In this document: piece after piece, positions 56,469 through 64,000 of the stretch
Position numbering within the stretch: position 1 is the first letter of the stretch
Layout: each line of letters opens with the position of its first letter
DNA from: Trametes villosa
Taxonomy: Eukaryota > Basidiomycota > Agaricomycetes > Polyporales > Polyporaceae
Reading direction: 5' to 3'
Assembly (NCBI GenBank): GCA_002964805.2
Contig: PUDQ02000001.1
Span: forward strand, 1,326,001-1,390,000
Length of the DNA stretch: 64,000 nt
Translations under genes and position numbers: made by a program
Notes under the pieces: model-generated
The model's database searches: none
Seen by the model: the letters and a program-made list of their open reading frames with translations, nothing else
What the model was told of the DNA's origin: nothing

Positions 56469-59444
56469 TCAGTCCATCTCCTCGATCTCGATGTCGTCGT
56501 CCTCGTCGAAGTCGACGTCCATGCCCTCGCCGTTGCCCTCGTGGTTCGGCACGATCTGCAGGCGGTTGTGCGGGCCGTCGAACGCGATCCGCACCGTCTC
56601 GCCGTCGCGCACGCGCTCGGCGAGGATCATGACCGAGAGCGGGTTGAGCAGCTCCTGCTGGATCGCGCGGTTGAGCGGCCGCGCGCCGTACGCGGGCGAG
56701 TACCCGATCGACATCAGGTAGCTCTTCGCCGCGTCGTCGAGCTCGAGCTTCATCTTCCGGTCCGCGAGGCGCTCCTGGACCTCCTTGAGCCGGATGTCCA
56801 CGATCTTGAGCACGTTCGCGCGTGAGAGGGTGCGCTGTAAGACCACGAGTCAGTATGCAGGTTTCAACGAAGGAAGGAAGCACGAGAATACTCACGAAGA
56901 TGACGATCTCGTCGATACGGTTGATGAACTCGGGCGGGAAGTGGTTGCGGATTGCGCCCATGACGAGCTCCCTCGTCTCGGGCTTGACCGCGCCCTGGCC
57001 CATCTCGTTGAGGAACGCGGCGCCGAGGTTGCTTGTCATGATGATGACCGTGTTCCGGAAGTCGACGATGCGGCCCTGGCCGTCCGTGAGCCGCCCGTCG
57101 TCGAGCACCTGCAGGAAGAGCTGGTAGAACTCGCGCGACGCCTTCTCGATCTCGTCGATGAGCACGATCGAGTACGGCTTCCGGCGGATGTACTCCGTGA
57201 GCTGCCCGCCCTGGTCGTGCCCGACGTAGCCCGGGGGAGCACCGATGAGGCGCGCGATCGAGTGCTTCTCGGAGTACTCTGAACCGTCGATCCGGATCAT
57301 TGCGTCGGGCGAGTCGAAGAGGATCGTCGCGAGCTGCGCAAATGAAAGTTAGAAATTTGCTCCAGTCGAAATATGTCAAGGAGACTTACCGTCTTGCTCA
57401 TGAGTGTCTTACCGGTACCCGAAGGACCAGCGAACAGGAAGCTCGCGATGGGACGGTTGGCGTTCCGCAGACCCGAACGGCTCAGACGAATCGCGTTTGC
57501 GACCGCCTTGACCGCCTCCGGCTGTCCGACGACGCTCTCCGCCAAAATCTTCTCCATCCGGAGCAGCTTCTCCTTCTCCGTGCTCATGAGGCGTGTAACA
57601 GGGATGTTCGTCCAGCGCGCGACGATCTCCGCGATCTGGTCCGGGGTGACCGTGTCGGTGCCCGACCCGCGCGCCGCGTCCTCTTCCGCCTTCTTCGCCT
57701 CGAGCTGCGCGAGCCGGTTCTGGAGGTCGGGGAGCGCGTAGTACCGGAGGTCGGACGCGGTCGCGAGGTCGTACCGGCGCTCGGCCTCGTCTGCCTTGGC
57801 CTTGATCTCGTCGATGCGCCGCCGGACGTTGTTGATCTCGTCGCTGCGCGACTTCTCGGCCTCGTACGCGGCCTGGAGTGGCTGGAGCTGGTCCTCGACG
57901 TCGGCGATGGCCTTGCGGGCGGTGACGAGACGCTCCTTCGAGGCTTCGTCCTTCTCCCGTTCAAGAGCGTGGATTTCGACCTCGAGTTCGAGCTTGCGAC
58001 GCTGGAGCTTGTCGATGGCTTCCGGAGCAGTCTCGCGGGTTACACGAACACTAGAATATCGAGTTAGCAAACGACTCCGGAGCATGTATGCTTGCGAAGA
58101 AAGCTTACCTCGCGCAGGCTTCATCGACCAAGTCAATGGCGGAATCAGGCAACCGTCTCGAAGTGAGGTAGCGGTGTGCAAGCGTCGCAGCGGCGATGAG
58201 CGCGCCGTCGTGGATGCGGACACCGTGGTGGACTTCGTACTTCTCCCGGATACCACGGAGGATGGAGATCGTCTCGGGGACCGAGGGTTCGTTGACGAGC
58301 ACCTGAGCGAACCGACGCTCGAGGGCAGGGTCGGTCTCGATGTACTTCCTGTACTCAGAGAGGGTGGTCGCGCCGATGCAATTCGAGCGCAAAGGCGCAG
58401 GGGTCAGAAGAGAAGAGGATGATACCAGGGCCGTCCTCTGCGTCGGCCTTCTCGACTTCGTTCAAGACGGACTTGATGCGCTCCTCGTACTCTCCCTTGT
58501 ACTTGGCACCCGCCATGAGTGCACCCATATCAAGGGAGTAGAGGCGCGCGATGAGCGAAGCCGGGACGTCGCGGTTGACGATACGCTGAATACGTTGTGC
58601 GAGGCCTTCTGCGATGGCGGACTTTCCTACACCGGGTTCACCGATGAGGACGGGGTTGTTCTTCGTCCTGAGAAAGAAGTCAGAACTATGCTCGAGTGCA
58701 CATGGAAAGACGTTCACTTACCGTCTGCAGAGGATCCGGATGGCACGACGAATCTCGTTGTCACGGCCGATGACAGGGTCGAGCTTGCCCTCTTCAGCAA
58801 GAGCGGTGAGGTCGACGGCGTACTTGTTCAAGGCGTCGAAACCTTGCTCAGCATTCTTGCTGTCGACGCGCCGGTTGCCGCGGATCTGGTCGATGGCGGT
58901 CTTGAGGACCTCCTCGGTCAGACCAGCCTCCTTCAATACGGGCTGTATGGAGGAGTCCTTGATGAGGGCGGCGAGGATATGGTCCTGCGCGATGTAGGAA
59001 TCGTGCATGGTCTTGCGGAGGGACTCGGCCTCGCGCAGGACCTTGAGAGCGGCGCTGCTGAGAGAGATCTCCTCGGGTGCGGGCGATTGAGTGGGTAGAC
59101 GGACGATGAGCTTCTGGAGCCCTCTCCGTACGGCGAGCTAAGGAAGATGTTAGCAATGGTCAAGGTGGGCAGTCGTACAGTGTTACTTACTGGGTCGCCG
59201 CCAGCCTTGTCAATGACGGAGGTGAATAGCGAGTGCGACCCTGAAGGTGCACCTTCGCCCTGGCCTTCATTGAGGAGGACAAAGCCAATGTGGGCGGGGT
59301 GTACTACGCGCAGATGTCAGATTACGGTTCAGTCAGGAGGTATGAGAACCGCTTACCTTGTGCGTTGGAGTAGTCCTTCGCGAGCTGGATCGCGGCCGCG
59401 AGGGACTCCTGGGTCTTGTCGGTGAAGTTCATGGACGAAGCCAT
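56469..59444 (-). pseudogene. HSP104: Hsp104/ClpB disaggregase with deletion and frameshift in nucleotide-binding domain 1
   Basis: Hexameric AAA+ disaggregase that, with Hsp70, resolubilises aggregates (family knowledge). Exons: 59444-59357, 59303-59191, 59137-58722, 58667-58109 (interrupted), 58050-57390, 57333-56896 and 56834-56469. Present: N-domain (MNFTDKTQESLAAAIQLAKD; VHPAHIGFVLLNEG), NBD1 Walker A GEPGVGKS, the middle coiled coil (LQRRKLELEVEIHALEREKD), NBD2 Walker A GPSGTGKT and Walker [10 protein letters not shown], and an acidic end IEIEEMD. After GPGIILF (TTC at 58414-58412) the family's Walker B DE and about 33 residues are missing. Only 22 nt (58411-58390) separate it from [18 protein letters not shown], and the frame shifts. 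As written, translation stops at 58355-58357. This may be an assembly error, so 'pseudogene' is provisional. The other exons look intact and under constraint. Confidence 0.75.
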
Positions 59445-59812
59445 GGTGGTCGTGAAGAAGTAGAAAGGGAGTTAGGGTGAAGGGTATAAGAAAGCGTTAG
59501 GCGTAAGTCGTGAATGTAAGTTGGGGGGCCCCTGTCCGGGCAGAGGCGGGTTATATACTGGCTGACGCTGCTCTCTCGAACGCCGTCGAACTGGGAGGAA
59601 CGAAGCGCGAGGGTCCGAGCCACCGCCGCATCCGGCGAGAACGTTCGAGCACGAGCTCAATCAGTCCGTCCTCTTTCCTTTCTTGACGTCACCCAACGCG
59701 CTTACTCCTTCCACCCTACCCGGCACGGCCCGGGCTTTTCCCCACGGTCCTCCCGACCTCAGCGCCCGAGCGCCTGCCTAATTGGGACCCGCCTACCTCT
59801 GCAACGACCGCC
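59445..59812. promoter_or_regulatory. Divergent promoter HSP104/NDUFS6 with HSE, TATA and CRE
   Basis: 368 bp between start codons. Seen: a heat-shock-element dyad GAACGTTC at 59639-59646 followed by GAGC; a TATA-like TATATAA on the minus strand at 59558-59552, about 108 bp upstream of the HSP104 ATG; a CCCCT stress-element-like core near 59529-59533; and a perfect CRE TGACGTCA at 59684-59691, nearer NDUFS6. The matches are read directly. Their use by Hsf1, Msn2/4-like and bZIP factors is inferred from yeast HSP104 regulation. Confidence 0.6.
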
Positions 59813-60451
59813 ATGCTCGCCCGACGAGCTCTCCAGGGCCTCGCCCGCCCCCTCACCCGTCTCTCCTCCTCCTCTACCCCGGTGCCGACCCCGGAGGTCC
59901 CCGCTGCGGCGGCTGCAGTGCCCCAGGCACCCAACTTCACCAGCACCTGGTCGACAAGCCAGCGTCCCCGTCCCCAGCCGCAATCTGGTCCCCGCTTCGA
60001 GCAGACCATCATGGAGCTCCAGCCCAACCCGCTCAGCGCAATAGAGATGATCAGCAGGGAGCCCATCCGTGTTGTTAACGGGCGCAAGGCGGTTTGTGAT
60101 GGTGGTGCGTCTCTCTGTTGCTCTCGTGCGAGCTACGCTCACTCTTCGCAGGAGGAGGCCCTCTTGGCCACCCCAAGATCTTTATTAACTTGGTGAGTAC
60201 GTCGGACCAAAGTTAGGGCAGCATCTCACCTTGTATTCTGTAGGACAAGCCGGGACCTCGGGCGTGCGGGTGCGTTTGTTCCCCTAGATCCAACCCACAC
60301 ATCGGAAAGCTAAACTATGCCCGCATCCGACCCCGTTTCTATACACAGCTACTGGTGAGCTTCCATCCGACTACTATAGCAGCGCGCGTGTTCATCGGAC
60401 TCTCTTGCCAGCGGTCTGCGGTTCGAGCAGGCACCTCATCACCACCACTAG
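59813..60451 (+). CDS. NDUFS6: NADH:ubiquinone oxidoreductase subunit NDUFS6 (13-kDa Fe-S protein), zf-CHCC
   Basis: Zinc-binding accessory subunit of the peripheral arm of mitochondrial complex I. Exons: 59813-60104, 60152-60192, 60244-60269, 60349-60354 (6 nt) and 60412-60451; 134 aa. The N-terminus MLARRALQGLARPLTRLSSS is Arg/Ser-rich with no acidic residue, as in a presequence. The zf-CHCC core reads [20 protein letters not shown], then RACG-YC-GLRFEQAPHHHH and stop. The ligand set C, H, C, C is complete once spliced. The first exon could instead end at 60101 (GAT G then GTGGTG), dropping one Gly. The 6-nt exon CTACTG gives Tyr and two bases of the last zinc-ligand Cys. Divergent from HSP104. 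Confidence 0.92.
60349..60354 (+). other. 6-nt microexon of NDUFS6
   Basis: The exon CTACTG lies between ATACACAG and GTGAGC, with introns 60270-60348 (79 nt) and 60355-60411 (57 nt). The upstream exon ends TGC GG and the downstream exon starts C GGT CTG. Splicing gives Cys-Gly-Tyr-Cys-Gly-Leu, the conserved CGYCGL of the family. Without these six bases the Tyr and part of the Cys are lost. Confidence 0.85.
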
Positions 60452-62204
60452 ATGGCGCGTTCTTCTGTATTCTCGCCGGCTTAGTCGACCAATGGCATGA
60501 CGGTTCGCCGCTCCTGCGTCTGTCCGGCGGGATCCCGACGCGAACTTCCCCGGTTGTGGCAGTTATTCCTCGAGATGGAACCCTCGGCTCCGGCAGACTG
60601 TTCGTGTGAAGTCCGATCGCGCACGCACTCATACCCGGACGAGTAGACGTGCAGCCAGAGCTCTGCACCATCTATCCATCCGTCTATCCGTGTTACGTCT
60701 GACGTTCAGCTTCCACAACCTAGTAGCGCCTCATGTCCCCCCTCTCCTGTATCAGTCAGGCAGCCTCCTGCAAACGCACCGCTCCTTCTCGGGCCGCGTC
60801 TCGTAAGGAGCCAGCATCGGTGACCTAAACAGGCCCCCAGCCTGCCGGCGAAGGTTCAACACGCCGGTTCCAACGCACACGCGACAAAAACGCCCGGACG
60901 CGCCCTCGCTCGCTCCGATGAATCCCCAGCCCATTCATCCGCCGTGTGAGTCTCAGACGCGCCGCGCGCTCTGGGCCCCGCGCACGCTCACGCCTGCACA
61001 CCGTCGCCGGCCTATGCGCGCAGCGCGCACGGATCTGCACGATCCTGTCCGATACCGCACGCTTCCTCGAGCGACCGGCTGCGGGGAGTGGGGGCAGCTG
61101 CCAAAGTGTGATGTGCGCGCCTTCCGTACGGCGATAGCCCTGCCCTTCCCGCCGCGCCGGACACGCCTGCGCGGGCACGCACACCCACGCCCGTCTTCTG
61201 CGCACGCCTTCTCCTGTCCAGCTGAGACCGACCCCCGAACGTTCCGCCGGGAGGGGCGCAGAAAGCACGTCCTTGCCCCGAACAGCCCGTCGCCGAGCCT
61301 CGCACGCGACATTGCCAGTGACACACACACGCTCGCGCCCCTGCACGGGGAAGGGGATGTTTGAGCTCCTTTTATGCCGGCCACGGGGTGGTGGTACAAA
61401 TACACTTGGAATGTAGTCTAGGTATGATAAGTGGTAGGTAGCGCCGCGCCCCGCGGGCGGCGGGGGCGGGCGGTATGCGATCGATGCGGTGCGACGCGGC
61501 CGCGCACGCGACGGCGCCGCCTCTGGCGGGCGCGTCGGGGGAATAGGGGCGAATTATAATGTACGGTGGAAGACGAACGGAGCAGGCAGACGCGGTATGG
61601 ACGACGACAACGGCGACGATGCGAATGCGGATGCGCACGATGCTGAGGACGGGATGAGAGAGTAAAATGAGGGAGTGTGCGAGTGTGCGTGCGGTGCCCA
61701 GCGCGGATGCAGCGGCGAACCCGGTGGCCACGGACCGACGCGACGAGGGCGTCGGCGGCCGGGGCCCAGCGGGTTGCGCGGATGCGGGTGCGGATAGAGC
61801 GTTCCAGGGAGGGGTGCGAATGAGGGGAGTCCTGCAAACTACAAGGGGTCCAACGAACGACGAACGAATGCAACGGATAAGTATGAGCAAGTGCGAAATG
61901 CGTGAGTGGGCAGGCCGTGAGGGTGAGTGAAGTGTGCGCATGTCGATGGAGGGGGAATAGCGAGAGGCGACACGAAGACGGCAGCGGGGTGTGATTGTGG
62001 GCGCGGCGCAGGACGATGTACAATGCGGCTGCGGCGCATGCGATGGCGACGGAGATGAGAGCAGGTGATGGGGGCGTTAAATAGAACCAAGAACGAGCGT
62101 GATATGCGACAGGCGACCCAGGATATACAGCAGCGAGACCATGAGGACGGACGGATGCGGGGACGGCAGCAAGGAATGAGAGCGGAAGACGGGCACCACT
62201 AGGG
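60452..62204. other. 1.75-kb intergenic region with no recognised gene
   Basis: Lies between the NDUFS6 stop and the stop of the gene at the right edge (convergent). Both strands have long stop-free frames because of high GC (for example plus 60918-61364 and minus 61418 onward). They are Arg/His/Pro-rich, with no motif or splice logic. The tract 61600-62100 is G- and A-rich on the plus strand. I see nothing else supportable. Confidence 0.45.
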
Positions 62205-64000
62205 TTAGCTGTAGTCGTTCGCGATGTCTTCCGGTGACGTGAAGGACATTGGCGACAAGGGCGGATACTCGCCCTCCGCGACGGCCTCCAAGTGGGAGAA
62301 GGGTGGTAATGAGCCAGGGCGTGTGAGGATCGTCGTGGATATGGGCGGCTACAACAACGCATGTTGTCAGCACGCACTTTGAACGGCAAGAGTTCATGCA
62401 GACTCACCACTTTGAACATGGGGTTGATCGCCGACTTCGGTGCGACCCCAGGGCTTGATGGATAGCCCAGCCCGTTCCCTTGGCCGTGCTCGTACGGGCT
62501 GAGGGGGCCCTGCGGCTGAAAGCTGGTGGGATGCTTCGGCTGCGGCGGGATGCTCAGTGATGGCCGCTCGCCCGCATTGTCGCCCGCCTGCCCGTTCTCC
62601 TGATGCGCCCAAGGGATCGGCGACGACAGCGAGAGCATGTGCAACGGCGCGACCGCAGGCGAGCCCCCGTCCGAGATCGACGACGAGTCGACCGAGGCGC
62701 GCAGGTGGAAGTCGTTCGCGAACTGCTGCTCCATCGCCAGCGACGTCGACGAGCGCGCGTGCGGCGAGAACTCGTCCGAGAGCGTCGTCCCGAGCGACGA
62801 CATCGACGTCATGCGACTAATCCCCAGCGCGCTCGGTCGATGTCGGAGACGCGCAGGACCAGGGTCGCTGTCCACCGTCGCGAAGGAGATAACAGAGACT
62901 CCGCTGGGGAGGTCCGTTGACGACATCGAATGGTCATCGTCGTAGTCTCGCCGTCGCGCCTTCGCCACGCGCTCGTCTCGCCGCCAGTCCCCGCGTGGGT
63001 GCGTGTCGACAGGACTTGCGAAGCTCCCGCCTGCGGCGCTGAAGGAGGAGACGCCGTGGCTCTGCGTCTGCCGTATGGGGCCAGCAGCGGCGGGCTGCTT
63101 GCCCGCCGAGAGCGCCTGCTGGGTGTATGCCTGGCTCGGTCCGTGCAACAGTGCCACCGCATGTGTGCTGCGCCACTCGAAGTCGCCAGACGAGTCGCGG
63201 ATGCGCTTGCTCTTCTCCATGACCGCCCGTGCTTGCTCCTTCTGCATTTTCTCCGCGAGCAACCGCCGCTGCTTCTCCGCGTCCCGCTGCATGCGCGCCG
63301 CCTCCTTCTTCCGCTGCTTGGGGTCCAGAATGATGCGTGGTACATCCTGCATCGGGGAGAGTTCCGAGAGCGACCGGCTGTCCGTACTCGACGACTGCGT
63401 GCGCTTGAGTGAAGGCGTTGAGCTGGCCGAGCCGACTGGGATCTCCTGAACCGGCGGCAGTGCTTGGCCCTTGTCGCCGTGACCAAACATAGTCCCGAGT
63501 CCCCACTTGCTGGTCTTCTTCCCGAAGCTGAACTTGCTCGGCTTGGTGGGGACCTGCTCGCGCGAAACCTCCTGGATATGCCCGTTCGCGCCGGGGTCGT
63601 CGACCTGTGGGCGCGCGGGATGTTCCCGTACCATGGGCGAGGTCTGGATATCCATAGGGTGCGGAAATCCCTCCGGAGGGATCTCGACCTGTGGTGAGAT
63701 GTCCATGCCGTCCCAAGGCCCTTGAGAATCCGAAGCGTATGATGGCCACCCGTTCGAGTACTCGGACGGTGCTTGAGACAGCGAAGGTGAGACACCGTTC
63801 GGTACACGAACGGTGTGCGCCGCATCCTGGGGAAATGGAGGTGCGCCTCGGGCGTCGGACGGGGCCCGACTTCGGCTCTCGTAGAAGGACGAGCGATGTG
63901 ACGACGACGCGTCCGGAATCTGCACAGTCGCCATCGGGGGCTGGGGCTCGAACTCCGGCCTTCCTGGAAGCGAGTTGTGTGAGTGCGATGGCGGTACGCT
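62205..64000 (-). CDS. C-terminal part of a large Ser/Pro-rich protein (5' truncated by window edge)
   Basis: Not recognised. Two exons are visible: 64000-62408, open to the window edge, and 62348-62205, joined after AAA GTG to give KV-PPISTTILTRPGSLPPF and ending SPEDIANDYS. The frame stays open upstream of the ATG at 63934 (HNSLPGRPEFEPQPP), so that ATG is probably internal and the gene continues beyond the window. Mostly disordered, with one lysine/phenylalanine patch SKFSFGKKTSKWGLGTMFGH and one coiled-coil-like basic helix, DPKQRKKEAARMQRDAEKQR followed by RLLAEKMQKEQARAVMEKSK. Further on it has Ser-rich segments with DDDHSMSSTDLPSG. No enzyme domain in the visible part; it could be the tail of a signalling or cytoskeletal protein. 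Confidence 0.6.

Noticed and set aside
57300..59098. Long plus-strand ORFs opposite HSP104 (57300-58067, 58340-59098)
   Set aside because: Antisense shadows of biased HSP104 codons; the minus strand carries both Walker A motifs and the coiled coil.
61418..62204. Continuation of the right-edge ORF down to 61418
   Set aside because: A GT donor at 62407 and acceptor at 62349 lead to an exon with a consistent Ser/Pro-rich end and stop at 62205; the read-through frame becomes His/Arg-rich noise.
1..64000. tRNA, rRNA, CRISPR arrays, bacterial defence or phage systems
   Set aside because: No T-loop box plus cloverleaf, no rRNA core, no spaced direct repeats and no prokaryotic gene families seen; the organism is eukaryotic.

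Overview
The window reads as nuclear DNA of a basidiomycete fungus, most likely an Agaricomycete (inference). It is GC-rich. Genes are close together on both strands and cut by many short introns, mostly 46-65 nt with GTNNGN donors. The proteins are typical of that group: a TPR-type O-GlcNAc transferase, a TMEM135-like membrane protein, an AP-2 alpha subunit, a Bud2-like RasGAP, a DENN protein and VPS13. I see no bacterial operon, CRISPR array, rRNA, tRNA or viral gene. Nearly all gene models had to be spliced by hand. I fitted exon phases to canonical sites and to the conserved family sequence.

Left third (1-21000): the 3' end of an unidentified gene; OGT (minus) divergent from a transaldolase-family gene (plus); MED20 (minus) divergent from DPH7 (plus); a TMEM135-like gene and a DysF-domain gene in tandem (minus); HscB/Jac1 (plus), sharing a 97-bp divergent promoter with the DysF gene; and a large DExH RNA helicase (plus). 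Middle (21000-45000): AP-2 alpha (plus) tail-to-tail with a PH-C2-RasGAP protein (minus), a fatty acid elongase (minus), a small unidentified spliced gene (minus), and VPS13, which alone fills about 12 kb (plus). Right third (45000-64000): a DENN-domain protein (minus), a NIPA-type magnesium transporter (minus) beside a possible non-autonomous DNA transposon, an unidentified basidiomycete-type protein (plus), HSP104 (minus) divergent from the complex I subunit NDUFS6 (plus), and the C-terminal part of a gene that runs off the right edge.

The genes do not form a pathway. They are housekeeping functions: membrane traffic and lipid transfer (AP-2, VPS13, DENN), mitochondrial Fe-S and complex I (HscB, NDUFS6), transcription (MED20), translation-factor modification (DPH7) and proteostasis (HSP104).

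The most unusual features concern gene structure. NDUFS6 has a 6-nt internal exon, which ends inside the codon for its last zinc-ligand cysteine. OGT has two consecutive 9-nt exons. Other very small exons (14-20 nt) occur in MED20, RasGAP, transaldolase and NIPA. Three introns appear to be GC-AG. HSP104 as assembled lacks about 33 codons of nucleotide-binding domain 1, including Walker B, and is frameshifted there: either an assembly deletion or a broken allele.
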